A DNA stretch of 64,000 nt from Streptomyces vietnamensis (GCF_000830005.1 NZ_CP010407.1:5460001-5524000), one strand, 5' to 3'; shown: positions 52,383-60,541, counted from the stretch's first letter. The notes: generated by a model from the sequence alone, not told the origin. A program made the numbers and translations.

Positions 52383-52419
52383 GACGAAGGGCGCCCCCGA
52401 CGGAGGCGCCCTTCGTCAT
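52381..52419. terminator. bidirectional 15-bp hairpin terminator
   Basis: ATGACGAAGGGCGCC / GGCGCCCTTCGTCAT with a 9-nt loop, between the convergent hypothetical gene and mrp. Confidence 0.92.
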
Positions 52420-52425
52420 GCAGTA

Positions 52426-53559
52426 TCAGAACTTGTTGCGCGGCGTGATGCCCAGGCTCATGCCCGACAGGCCGCGCTGGCGGCCGCCCAGCTTGCCGGC
52501 GATCGCGCGGAGGGCCGCGCCCGCCGGGGAGTCCGGGTCGGACAGGACGACCGGCTTGCCGTCGTCGCCGCCCTCGCGGAGCCGTACGTCGATCGGGATC
52601 GAGCCGAGGACCGGGACCGTCGCGCCCGTGGTCTGCGTCAGGCCGTCCGCGACCTTCTGGCCGCCGCCCGTGCCGAACACGTCGACCATCTCGTCGCAGT
52701 GCGGACACGGCAGGCCCGCCATGTTCTCGACGACGCCGACGATCTTCTGGTGGGTTTGGACGGCGATCGAGCCGGCCCGCTCGGCGACCTCGGCCGCCGC
52801 CTGCTGCGGCGTGGTGACGACGAGGATCTCCGCGTTCGGCACGAGCTGCGCGACCGAGATCGCGATGTCGCCGGTGCCCGGGGGCAGGTCGAGCAGGAGG
52901 ACGTCCAGGTCGCCCCAGTACACGTCCGCGAGGAACTGCTGGAGTGCGCGGTGCAGCATCGGGCCGCGCCACACCACCGGGGCGTTGCCCGGGGTGAACA
53001 TGCCGATGGAGATGACCTTCACGCCGTTCGCCGACGGCGGCATGATCATGTTCTCGACCTGGGTCGGACGGCCGTCCGCGCCCAGCATCCGCGGCACGCT
53101 GTGGCCGTAGATGTCGGCGTCGACGACACCGACCTTCAGACCGTCGGCGGCCATCGCCGCGGCCAGGTTCACGGTCACGGAGGACTTGCCGACGCCGCCC
53201 TTGCCGGACGCCACCGCGTACACCCGGGTCAGCGAGCCCGGCTTCGCGAAGGGGACCTCGCGCTCGGCGCTCGTGCCGCGCAGCGCCGCCGCCAGCTCCT
53301 TGCGCTGCTCGTCGCTCATCACGTCCAGCGAGACGTCGACGCCGGTGACGCCCTCGACCCGGGAGACGGCCTCGGTCACGCGCTGCGTGATGGTCTCGCG
53401 CATCGGGCAGCCGGAGACCGTCAGATAGACCGTGACGGCGACCTTCCCGTCCGGTCCGATCTCCACCGACTTGACCATGCCGAGCTCAGTGATCGGCTTG
53501 TTGATCTCAGGGTCGTTCACCGTCGCCAGTGCTTCGAGCACCGCGTCTTCCGTAGCCAT
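52426..53559 (-). CDS. mrp: Mrp/NBP35-family iron-sulfur carrier ATPase
   Basis: 377 residues. An N-terminal MIP18/DUF59 domain (EALATVNDPEINKPITELGM) is followed by the deviant P-loop SGKGGVGKSSVTVNLA, DLPPGTGDIAIS, and the CxxC-containing GLPCPHCDEMVDVF that can hold a bridging [4Fe-4S] cluster. It supplies Fe-S clusters to apoproteins in the cytoplasm. Start ATG 53559; a longer in-frame extension lacks conserved sequence. Confidence 0.93.
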   Translation of the reverse strand: MATEDAVLEALATVNDPEINKPITELGMVKSVEIGPDGKVAVTVYLTVSGCPMRETITQRVTEAVSRVEGVTGVDVSLDVMSDEQRKELAAALRGTSAEREVPFAKPGSLTRVYAVASGKGGVGKSSVTVNLAAAMAADGLKVGVVDADIYGHSVPRMLGADGRPTQVENMIMPPSANGVKVISIGMFTPGNAPVVWRGPMLHRALQQFLADVYWGDLDVLLLDLPPGTGDIAISVAQLVPNAEILVVTTPQQAAAEVAERAGSIAVQTHQKIVGVVENMAGLPCPHCDEMVDVFGTGGGQKVADGLTQTTGATVPVLGSIPIDVRLREGGDDGKPVVLSDPDSPAGAALRAIAGKLGGRQRGLSGMSLGITPRNKF

Positions 53560-53603
53560 ACCGACGATGGTACGGCGCGGACCATGGGCCCATGAAAGGG
53601 CTG

Positions 53604-54167
53604 TCAACGGTCGGGTACGTCACTTCCCCGGTCCTCGCCCGACGGGAATAGATCCCGGCGCTCCTCCAGCTCCTTGATCAGGTCCTGGAGCTCCGAGCGG
53701 ATCCAGTCGCGGGTCGCGACCTCGCCGAGGCCCATCCGCAGCGCCGCGATCTCCCGGGTGAGGTACTCGGTGTCCGCGATCGACCGCTCGTTCTGCTTCC
53801 GGTCCTGTTCGAGGTTGACCCGGTCCCGGTCGTCCTGCCGGTTCTGGGCGAGCAGGATCAGCGGAGCCGCGTACGAGGCCTGCAGGGACAGTGCGAGCGT
53901 CAGGAAGATGAAGGGGTACTCGTCGAACCTCAGCGACGCCGGCGCGAAGACGTTCCACCCGATCCAGACGACGACCGTCAGGGTCATCCAGACCAGGAAG
54001 CGGCCCGTCCCCAGGAAGCGGGCGATCCGTTCCGAGAGCCGCCCGAAGGCCTCGGGGTCGTACTCCGGAAGGAGCCGGGCCCGCCGCTCGCGCGGCAGGT
54101 CGAGCCGGATGCGGGGCACGGACCGCTCCCGCTCGCGCTCCCGGTCCTGTGTGCGCTCAGCGGCCAT
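53604..54167 (-). CDS. DUF1003 membrane protein
   Basis: 187 residues. Highly charged N terminus (RTQDRERERER), two membrane helices (LVWMTLTVVVWIGWNV, FIFLTLALSLQASYAAPLIL) and a helical tail, the standard DUF1003 arrangement. Its start overlaps the end of the MgtE-CBS gene by 11 nt, so the two are coupled and probably work together at the membrane. Function unknown. Confidence 0.9.
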   Translation of the reverse strand: MAAERTQDRERERERSVPRIRLDLPRERRARLLPEYDPEAFGRLSERIARFLGTGRFLVWMTLTVVVWIGWNVFAPASLRFDEYPFIFLTLALSLQASYAAPLILLAQNRQDDRDRVNLEQDRKQNERSIADTEYLTREIAALRMGLGEVATRDWIRSELQDLIKELEERRDLFPSGEDRGSDVPDR

Positions 54168-55428
54168 GCCCGGCCCCCTCCTCGTGGAACTCGGTCTCCC
54201 GCCAGTCGTCCGGCAGCAGGTGGTCGAGCACGTCGTCGACGGTGACCGCGCCGAGCAGCGAGCCGCTCTCGTCGACCACGGGCGCGGCGACCATGTTGTA
54301 CGCGGCCAGGTAGCTGGTCACGGCAGGCAGCGGGGTGTCCGGGGCGAGCGGCGCCAGGTCGCTGTCCAGGAGCGCGCTGACGAGCGTGAACGGCGGGTCA
54401 CGAAGCAGCCGCTGGAAGTGCACCGTCCCCAGGTACTTGCCGGTCGGCGTCTCGTCCGGCGGCCGGCACACGTACACCTGCGCGGCGAGCGCCGGCGACA
54501 GGTCCTGCTGACGGACCCGGGCCAGCGCGTCCGCGACGGTGGCGTCCGGGCGCAGCACGATCGGCTCGGTCGTCATCAGACCGCCCGCCGTGCGCTCCTC
54601 GTACGCCAGGAGCCGGCGCACATCGGCCGCGTCGTCCGGCTGCATCAGCGTCAGCAGCCGCTCCTGGTCCTCCTCGGGCAGCTCGGACAGCAGGTCGGCG
54701 GCGTCGTCCGGGTCCATCGCCTCCAGGACGTCGGCGGCGCGCTCCTCCTTCAGCTTGCCGAGGATCTCGACCTGATCGTCCTCCGGCAGCTCCTCCAGGA
54801 CGTCGGCGAGCCGGTCGTCGTCGAGGGCGGCGGCGACCTCGGCGCGCCGCTTGGGGGAGAGGTGGTGCAGGGCGTTGGCGAGGTCGGCGGGACGCAGCTT
54901 CTCGAAGGTGGCGAGGAGGTTCTCGGCGCCCTGCCCGTGCTCCTCCAGGGAGAAGCCGGTGACGGCGGACCACTCGACGGTCAGCGTCTCGCCCTTGCGG
55001 CTCAGCACCCCGCCCTTCCCCTTGCGGACGAAGACCTTGTCGATCTCCCAGTCGCGGCGGGCGGGCAGCTGCTGGATGGCGATGTCGAGGACGGTGACCT
55101 CCTCGCCCGACTCGACCAGCGTGACGCGCCGGTCGAGGAGCTCGCCGAGGACGAGCCGCTCGGTGGGGCGCTGCTCGAAGCGCCGCATGTTGACGACGCC
55201 GGTGGTGATGACCTGGCCGGAGGCGACGCCGGTGATCCGGGTCATGGGGACGAAGACCCGGCGGCGGCTCAGCACCTCCACGACCATGCCGAGCAGCCGG
55301 GGCGGCCTGCGGCCGACGCGGAGCATGGCCACGAGGTCGCTGACGCGGCCGACCTGGTCGCCGACGGGGTCGAAGACGGGGACTCCGGCGAGATGGGAGA
55401 CGAAGATCCGGGGGGCGCCTGCCGCCAT
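54157..55428 (-). CDS. MgtE N-domain / CBS-domain protein lacking the transporter channel
   Basis: 423 residues. An N-terminal PRC-barrel-like part (about 1-150) precedes the MgtE_N superhelix (LRPADLANALHHLSPKRRAE, DVLEAMDPDDAADLLSELPE) and two CBS motifs at the C terminus (GLMTTEPIVLRPDATVADAL, AAPVVDESGSLLGAVTVDDV). The MgtE channel helices are absent, so this is a Mg2+- or nucleotide-sensing module rather than a transporter. GAGGAGG precedes the ATG at 55428. CorA is encoded 2 kb away. Confidence 0.88.
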   Translation of the reverse strand: MAAGAPRIFVSHLAGVPVFDPVGDQVGRVSDLVAMLRVGRRPPRLLGMVVEVLSRRRVFVPMTRITGVASGQVITTGVVNMRRFEQRPTERLVLGELLDRRVTLVESGEEVTVLDIAIQQLPARRDWEIDKVFVRKGKGGVLSRKGETLTVEWSAVTGFSLEEHGQGAENLLATFEKLRPADLANALHHLSPKRRAEVAAALDDDRLADVLEELPEDDQVEILGKLKEERAADVLEAMDPDDAADLLSELPEEDQERLLTLMQPDDAADVRRLLAYEERTAGGLMTTEPIVLRPDATVADALARVRQQDLSPALAAQVYVCRPPDETPTGKYLGTVHFQRLLRDPPFTLVSALLDSDLAPLAPDTPLPAVTSYLAAYNMVAAPVVDESGSLLGAVTVDDVLDHLLPDDWRETEFHEEGAGHGR

Positions 55429-55454
55429 GCCACGCGCCTCCTCTGTGCCGCACG

Positions 55455-55578
55455 ATTCGAGTCGTCGATGCGAGTGGTCGATGGGTCGATGGGTCGATGC
55501 GAGCTGTCGATGCGAGTCGTCGGTGTGGGTCGTCGATCCGGTTGCAGAGCTTTGCCGGGGATTGCAGAGCTTTGCCGG
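55455..55578. repeat. short direct repeats upstream of the MgtE-CBS gene
   Basis: A cluster of GTCGATGCGAG/GTCGATGG variants at about 55464-55515 is followed by two copies of TTGCAGAGCTTTGCCGG (55542-55558, 55562-55578; 20-bp period). It lies within the divergent promoter region, 15-150 bp before the MgtE-CBS start. It may be operator repeats or slippage products. Confidence 0.75.
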
Positions 55579-55813
55579 ATTCAGGCTAGCCCGTGCCGTT
55601 CCGCCCCGCCCCGGCAGCGCCTCCGTACGGCTGCCTGCGGGGCCAGTCACCTGTCCCGGGTACGCTGCGGTCTGCCGTTCCCCCCATTCGGCCCCGGCAC
55701 CGGACCCGGCCCTTCCGCCCGGCCGGAACGCGGCCGCACCGGCGATCCCGCACCCGCATTCCCGTACGGGCCGAGGCCCGACGCTTCCCCCCACGACACG
55801 AGAGGCAGCGCAG

Positions 55814-56572
55814 ATGACCGTTCGTACCCCGTCATCGCGTATCCGCAGGGCCGTCACGCCCCTGGCGCTCTGCGCCGGACTGACGGTGGCACTCACGGCC
55901 TGCGCCGCCGACCCGGACGAGGGGACGAACGGGGTGGGGAGACTCTCCGCACCCGAGATCGAGCAGAAGGCGCAGACGGCGGCGGACGCGGCGAAGGCGG
56001 TGCGCCTCTCCGGCACCCTCGTCAGCAAGGGCGGCACCTTCAAGCTGAACATGCGCCTCAAGCAGGACGGCGCCAGCGGCTCGGTGACGACGAAGAACAG
56101 CACCTTCGAGCTGCTGCGGGTCGGCGACGCGCTCTATCTGAAGGCCGACGCGGGCTTCTGGGCCCACGACGAGAAAGAGGGCCACACGCCGTCGGAGGCG
56201 GGCTCCGAGGCCGCCGACACGCTCGACGACAAGTACGTGAAGGTCCCGCAGGGCGACCCCTCGTACAAGCAGCTGCGCGGCTTCACCGACATGGGGCCGC
56301 TCCTCGACGGCCTCATCGGCCTGCACGGCGAGAAGGTCAAGGGAGACCGGGACCGGATCGGCGGGGTCCGCACGGTCAAGGTCAAGGGCGGCGCCGACGG
56401 CGAGGGCGGCACGCTCGACGTGTCCCTGGACGGCGAGCCCTACCCCGTGCAGTTCGCGCGGGGCGGGGGAGCGGGCGTCGTGGTGCTCTCCGAGTGGAAC
56501 AAGGACTTCCCGCTCGCCGCGCCGTCGAAGGAGGAGACCCTCGACTACGGCAAGCAGCTGCCCCGTACGTGA
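55814..56572 (+). CDS. LppX/LprG-family lipoprotein
   Basis: 252 residues. Signal peptide with lipobox LTAC (Cys near residue 31). The body has the LppX_LprAFG pattern: repeated strands such as VRLSGTLVSKGGTFKLNMRL and STFELLRVGDALYLKAD, then GGVRTVKVKG. Family members carry lipids between membrane and envelope in mycobacteria. Ligand here unknown. Start ATG 55814 after GAGAGGCAGCG. Confidence 0.85.
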   Translation: MTVRTPSSRIRRAVTPLALCAGLTVALTACAADPDEGTNGVGRLSAPEIEQKAQTAADAAKAVRLSGTLVSKGGTFKLNMRLKQDGASGSVTTKNSTFELLRVGDALYLKADAGFWAHDEKEGHTPSEAGSEAADTLDDKYVKVPQGDPSYKQLRGFTDMGPLLDGLIGLHGEKVKGDRDRIGGVRTVKVKGGADGEGGTLDVSLDGEPYPVQFARGGGAGVVVLSEWNKDFPLAAPSKEETLDYGKQLPRT

Positions 56573-56576
56573 GGCC

Positions 56577-57083
56577 TCAGCGCTTCTTCTTGCGGAACAG
56601 CAGCTTCGGCAGGCCCGCCGGGATCGGCCGGCGGGTGTTCGCCGCCGTCGGCAGCGGTACGGCGGCCAGGGAGCCGTCCGGGAGATCCGTGGTCGAGGAC
56701 CTCGGGTCGAGCCGTACGACCCGGCACTCGCGCGCCCAGCGCTCCGGCACGGCCTCGCCGTCGGGGGCGTTGAGCCGCTTGCCCTTCAGCTCGGCGACCG
56801 CCGCGTCCCACTCCTCCGTACCGGGGGAGAGCTCGCGGACGGCGGCGGTCCAGGCGACGAGCCGGCCGCCCTTGTCCTTGCTGCGGACGGTCACCTCGGC
56901 CGTACCGCCGTCGACCAGGCCCGGCAGCGGCTGCTCGCCGGGGCCGTCGCCGACGAGGTGCGCGGCGCCGTCGTGCCAGACGTGCCAGAGCGCACGGGCG
57001 GGCCCGGTGCCGCGCACCCATACGAGGCCGGACTTCTTGGTGGCCTCCTCGACGAGGGCGGGCCCGAGCGACTGATCGGTCAT
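56577..57083 (-). CDS. hypothetical protein next to corA
   Basis: 168 residues, soluble. LVWVRGTGPARALWHVWHDG and GDGPGEQPLPGL suggest a small beta-barrel of the FMN-binding split-barrel kind, but this is weak. It ends in a Lys/Arg-rich tail (LLFRKKKR). It starts 13 bp after the corA stop, so the two are one transcript. Confidence 0.75.
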   Translation of the reverse strand: MTDQSLGPALVEEATKKSGLVWVRGTGPARALWHVWHDGAAHLVGDGPGEQPLPGLVDGGTAEVTVRSKDKGGRLVAWTAAVRELSPGTEEWDAAVAELKGKRLNAPDGEAVPERWARECRVVRLDPRSSTTDLPDGSLAAVPLPTAANTRRPIPAGLPKLLFRKKKR

Positions 57084-57096
57084 GGCCGAAGCCTAT

Positions 57097-58224
57097 CTAC
57101 AGCCAGCCGTTGCGCTTGAGGGTGCGGTGGATGGTGAAGCAGATGACGGCGATGGCGCCGAGCACCATCGGGTAGCCGTACTTCCACTCCAGCTCGGGCA
57201 TGTACTTGAAGTTCATGCCGTACACGCCGCAGACCGCCGTCGGGACGGCGACGATCGCCGCCCACGAGGTGATCTTGCGCATGTCCTCGTTCTGCGCGAC
57301 GGTCGCCTGCGCCAGGTTGGCCTGGAGGATCGAGTTGAGGAGCTCGTCGAAGCCGACGACCTGCTCCTGGACGCGGGCGAGGTGGTCGGCGACGTCCCGG
57401 AAGTACTTCTGGATGTCGGGGTCGACGAGCCGCATCGGCCGCTCGGACAGCAGCTGCATCGGGCGGAGCAGCGGCGTGACGGCCCGCTTGAACTCCAGTA
57501 CCTCGCGCTTGAGCTGGTAGATCCGTCCGGTGTCCGTGCCGCGCGTGGAGCCCTTCGCGGCCGGCGAGAAGACGTCGATCTCCAGCTGGTCGATGTCCAG
57601 CTCGACGGCGTCGGCGACCGCGATGTAGCCGTCGACGACGTGGTCGGCGATGGCGTGCAGGACGGCCGAGGGGCCCTTGGCGAGGAGCTCCGGCTCGCCC
57701 TGGAGGCGGTGGCGGAGGTTGCGCAGGGAGCCCTGGCCGCCGTGCCGGACGGTGATGACGAAGTCGGGGCCGGTGAAGCACATGACCTCGCCGGTCTCGA
57801 CGACCTCGCTGGTCGCGGTGAGTTCGGCGTGCTCGACGTAGTGGATCGTCTTGAAGACGGTGAAGAGGGTGTCGTCGTACCGCTCCAGCTTGGGCCGCTG
57901 GTGGGCGTGGACGGCGTCCTCGACGGCGAGCGGGTGCAGCCCGAACTCGGCGGCGATACCGGCGAATTCGGCCTCGGTCGGCTCGTGCAGGCCGATCCAG
58001 GCGAAGCCGCCGCTCTCCCGCACCTGGCGCATCGCGCCGCGCGGCGTGAGGCACTCGCGGTCGTCGATCCGGCGCCCGTCGCGGTAGACGGCGCAGTCGA
58101 CCACGGCGCTGGACGCCGAGTGGTCGCGGGTGGGGTCGTACGAGGTGTACGTGGTGGGGGTCTTGCGCAGGCTGTGCCGCAGGCTCGGGCGGACGGCGGC
58201 GGTGAGGTCACGGATCATCGACAT
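57097..58224 (-). CDS. corA: CorA-family magnesium/cobalt channel
   Basis: 375 residues. Cytoplasmic funnel domain (about 1-310) with a long helix, then two C-terminal membrane helices. The channel signature is YGMNFKYMPEL (GMN), followed by a short acidic loop and basic end. It mediates Mg2+ influx as a pentamer. AAGGAG seven bases before the ATG. The upstream 418 bp contain a folded element. Confidence 0.95.
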   Translation of the reverse strand: MSMIRDLTAAVRPSLRHSLRKTPTTYTSYDPTRDHSASSAVVDCAVYRDGRRIDDRECLTPRGAMRQVRESGGFAWIGLHEPTEAEFAGIAAEFGLHPLAVEDAVHAHQRPKLERYDDTLFTVFKTIHYVEHAELTATSEVVETGEVMCFTGPDFVITVRHGGQGSLRNLRHRLQGEPELLAKGPSAVLHAIADHVVDGYIAVADAVELDIDQLEIDVFSPAAKGSTRGTDTGRIYQLKREVLEFKRAVTPLLRPMQLLSERPMRLVDPDIQKYFRDVADHLARVQEQVVGFDELLNSILQANLAQATVAQNEDMRKITSWAAIVAVPTAVCGVYGMNFKYMPELEWKYGYPMVLGAIAVICFTIHRTLKRNGWL

Positions 58225-58385
58225 GGGCGTGCTCCTTCACGGATCGGCCGTCGGCGAGCGTGGCGCAGCCCGGAATGGGGACGGAGACGTGCGTCGTCCA
58301 CAAAGCGGGCGGCACCGAGGGGTCGCGGTGACGGCGGTCGCTACAGACAGGGAAAGGCGAAAAATGCTCTTCCGTCGTGCGAGAT

Positions 58386-58518
58386 GCCGGAGGAGGCGGG
58401 TCCGTGCCGGACCCGGACGTCACCGGTGGGAGCGCACCAGGCTGGGGTGCGGAGCGGCGGAAGAGCGGCTGGTACTGCCCGATCGACTTCGGTCCATCGC
58501 AGTCCCACCTCCTCCGGC
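58386..58518. ncRNA. candidate structured RNA element
   Basis: GCCGGAGGAGG (58386-58396) pairs exactly with CCTCCTCCGGC (58508-58518), closing a 133-nt domain. Inside are CGGGTCCG-TGC-CGGACCCG (58397-58415), TGGGA/TCCCA (58427-58431 with 58503-58507), GCACC/GGTGC (58434-58450), and a hairpin 58480-58499 whose + strand form has a C(TTCG)G tetraloop. The multibranched layout resembles a riboswitch aptamer. The strand is not settled: it could be the corA leader or a + strand RNA. I do not recognise a known class. Confidence 0.45.
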
Positions 58519-58551
58519 CGGTCCCCTGTGGGGGATGACGTGTGACGAGCA

Positions 58552-58566
58552 GTCGGGAATCCCGAC
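58552..58566. promoter_or_regulatory. 15-bp palindrome
   Basis: GTCGGGA-A-TCCCGAC, a perfect 7-bp inverted repeat around one base, 76 bp before the SUFU gene. Operator-like; factor unknown. Confidence 0.55.
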
Positions 58567-58608
58567 CAGTGGCCAACACTATCAGCCGACAGAGGGTCAA
58601 TCCCTTCC

Positions 58609-58636
58609 TTTGCCCGTTCCATACGCGATCTATGCT
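58609..58636 (+). promoter_or_regulatory. promoter giving a probably leaderless mRNA
   Basis: TTTGCC (58609-58614), 16 bp, TATGCT (58631-58636). The ATG at 58643 is seven bases past the -10 and has no Shine-Dalgarno (CTCCCCGC stands there), which fits transcription starting at the start codon. Confidence 0.55.
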
Positions 58637-58642
58637 CCCCGC

Positions 58643-59227
58643 ATGGGAGAAGTTCTTGCACTGGTCGAGGCCCGGCTGCGGTCGGCGCTCGGCGAACCGG
58701 ACGCGCGGGCCGCGGTGACCTTCCTCGGCACGGACCGGATCGAGGTGCTGCGCTTCGTCGACGGCGACCTCGTGCGGTACGCGACCCTCGGGATGTCCGC
58801 GCAGCCGATGGCCGATCCGACCTCCGCGCTCGCCGACCCGGTGAAGGGCCCGCGCGCGGAGCTCGTCCTGACGGTACGGGGCGGACTCGCCGACACCGAC
58901 AAGGTGCTGCGCCCGCTCGCGGTCCTCGCCGCCACCCCGCAGGTCGAGGGCGTGGTCGTGGCCCCGGGCGCCTCGCTCGACGTCGGCGACCCGCTCTGGC
59001 CCGGCGCCCCCTTCAGCTCGGTGCTCGTCGCCGAGTCGGGCGGCCTGGTGGAGGACCTGGAACTGGACGAGCCGATGGACCCGGTCCGCTTCCTGCCGCT
59101 CCTCCCGATGACCTCGAACGAGGCCGCGTGGAAGCGGGTGCACGGGGCGAAGGCCCTGGAGGAGCGCTGGCTGGCAGGGGGGACGGACCTGCGCGATCCC
59201 CTGCGCAGGTCCGTGAACCTGGACTGA
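58643..59227 (+). CDS. suppressor-of-fused (SUFU) domain protein
   Basis: 194 residues of a bacterial SUFU-type domain: RIEVLRFVDGDLVRYATLGM, RAELVLTVRGG, PMTSNEAAWKRVHGAKALEE. Bacterial members are often linked to contact-dependent toxin immunity, but no toxin gene is adjacent here, so it is probably a stand-alone housekeeping member. No ribosome site; probably leaderless. Confidence 0.8.
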   Translation: MGEVLALVEARLRSALGEPDARAAVTFLGTDRIEVLRFVDGDLVRYATLGMSAQPMADPTSALADPVKGPRAELVLTVRGGLADTDKVLRPLAVLAATPQVEGVVVAPGASLDVGDPLWPGAPFSSVLVAESGGLVEDLELDEPMDPVRFLPLLPMTSNEAAWKRVHGAKALEERWLAGGTDLRDPLRRSVNLD

Positions 59228-59245
59228 GGCCCTTCGGCCCTCAGT
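59223..59245. terminator. hairpin containing both stop codons of convergent genes
   Basis: ACTGAGG (59223-59229) pairs with CCTCAGT (59239-59245). The TGA of the SUFU gene lies in one arm and the stop of the MFS gene (TCA on this strand) in the other. Confidence 0.65.
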
Positions 59246-60458
59246 TCGCGAAGACGCCGACGCCGTCCTCCGTGGCGTGCCGCGGGGCGAGCTCCTCGGC
59301 TTCGTGCGTGAGGGCGGTGCGGCGGGTCCGGACGATCACGGCGCCGATGACGGCGGCCACGCCGGCCACCACGAAGGGCACGTGGACGTCGCTCCACTCC
59401 TCGATCTTCGGGGCGAGGTACGGGGCGGCCGCCGCGGCGAACCAGCGGACGAAGTTGTAGCCCGCGCTCGCGACCGGGCGCGGGGCGTCCGAGACGCCGA
59501 GGGCCAGCTCGGTGAAGACGGTGTTGTTGACGCCGATGAACGCGCCCGACAGGACCGTGCAGACGATCGCCGTGGTGTGGCTCCCGTAGCCGAGCACCAC
59601 CACGTCCGCCGCGAGCAGCACCAGCGAGCCGCCGAGCACCGTGAGCGAGCCGAACCGCCGCTGCAGGCGGGGTGCGACGAGCACCGAGAAGACGGCGAGC
59701 AGCACGCCCCAGGCGAAGAACACCGCGCCGGACTTGTACGGCGTCATGTTCAGCACGAACGGGGTGAAGGCGAGCACGGTGAAGAAGGCGTAGTTGTAGA
59801 AGAACGCGGCCGCCGCGGCCGAGGCGAGGCCGCCGTGGCCCAGCGCCCGGATTGGGTCGAGCAGCGAGACCTTGCGGGCCGGCTTCGGCTGCTCCTTGAG
59901 GAAGACCGTGATGCAGAGGAAGCCGATCGCCATCAGCGCGGCCGTGCCGAAGAAGGGGTAGCGCCAGCTGGCGTTGCCGAGGGCGGCGCCGAGCAGCGGC
60001 CCGCAGGCCATGCCGAGGCCGAGCGCCGACTCGTACAGCAGGATCGCCGCCGCGCTGCCGCCGGCCGCCGCGCCGACGATGACGGCGAGCGAGGTCGAGA
60101 CGAAGAGCGCGTTGCCCAGGCCCCAGCCGGCCCGGAAGCCGACGAGCTGTCCGACCGTGTCGGAGGTGCCGGCGAGCGCGGCGAAGACGACGACGAGCGC
60201 GAGCCCGGCGAGCAGGGTCCTGCGGCCCCCGATGCGGCTGGAGACGAAGCCGGTCACCAGCATCGCGACGGCGGTGATCAGGAAGTACGAGGTGAAGAGC
60301 AGGGACACCTGGCTGGGGGTCGCGTGCAGGCCCTGGGCGATCGACGGCAGGATCGGGTCGACGAGGCCGATGCCCATGAAGGCCACGACCGAGGCGCCCG
60401 CGGTGGCCCAGACGGCCGGGGGTTGGCGCAGGATGCCGCCGCCGGGTTCGTCCTCCAT
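59241..60458 (-). CDS. MFS efflux transporter, DHA1 type
   Basis: 405 residues with 12 helices. Motif A is VTGFVSSRIGGRRTLLAG and the antiporter-like motif C region is ALGLGMACGPLLGAALG. It resembles multidrug or chloramphenicol exporters. The promoter region is strikingly AT-rich, with inverted repeats, suggesting control by a MarR- or TetR-type repressor, but no regulator gene is adjacent. Substrate unknown. Confidence 0.88.
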   Translation of the reverse strand: MEDEPGGGILRQPPAVWATAGASVVAFMGIGLVDPILPSIAQGLHATPSQVSLLFTSYFLITAVAMLVTGFVSSRIGGRRTLLAGLALVVVFAALAGTSDTVGQLVGFRAGWGLGNALFVSTSLAVIVGAAAGGSAAAILLYESALGLGMACGPLLGAALGNASWRYPFFGTAALMAIGFLCITVFLKEQPKPARKVSLLDPIRALGHGGLASAAAAAFFYNYAFFTVLAFTPFVLNMTPYKSGAVFFAWGVLLAVFSVLVAPRLQRRFGSLTVLGGSLVLLAADVVVLGYGSHTTAIVCTVLSGAFIGVNNTVFTELALGVSDAPRPVASAGYNFVRWFAAAAAPYLAPKIEEWSDVHVPFVVAGVAAVIGAVIVRTRRTALTHEAEELAPRHATEDGVGVFAN

Positions 60459-60479
60459 GTACTACTCCTTCGCGTCGAG

Positions 60480-60541
60480 ATGGTTGCGATATACACAGAA
60501 TAAGTTAGGCGGACTAATGAATGCAAGATACATCTAATATG
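60480..60541 (-). promoter_or_regulatory. AT-rich promoter/operator of the MFS exporter
   Basis: About 60 bp of mostly A/T in a high-GC genome. It contains TTAG-GCGGA-CTAA (60505-60517) and ACATCTAATATGT. Such islands are typical of MarR-family control sites. Confidence 0.6.

Larger units (their letters stand above)
58225..58642. promoter_or_regulatory. divergent corA/SUFU intergenic region
   Basis: 418 bp without a gene. Contents in order: CorA ribosome site (about 58230-58237), a short A-run (AAAAATG) near 58358-58366, the structured element 58386-58518, a hairpin TCCCC-TGTG-GGGGA at 58522-58535, the palindrome at 58552-58566, and a sigma-70-like promoter abutting the SUFU gene start. Confidence 0.6.

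Noticed and set aside
54157..56103. Longer MgtE-CBS protein beginning upstream of 55428
   Set aside because: The upstream part runs through the repeat cluster and antisense to the LppX-like gene; GAGGAGG at the 55428 ATG marks the true start.
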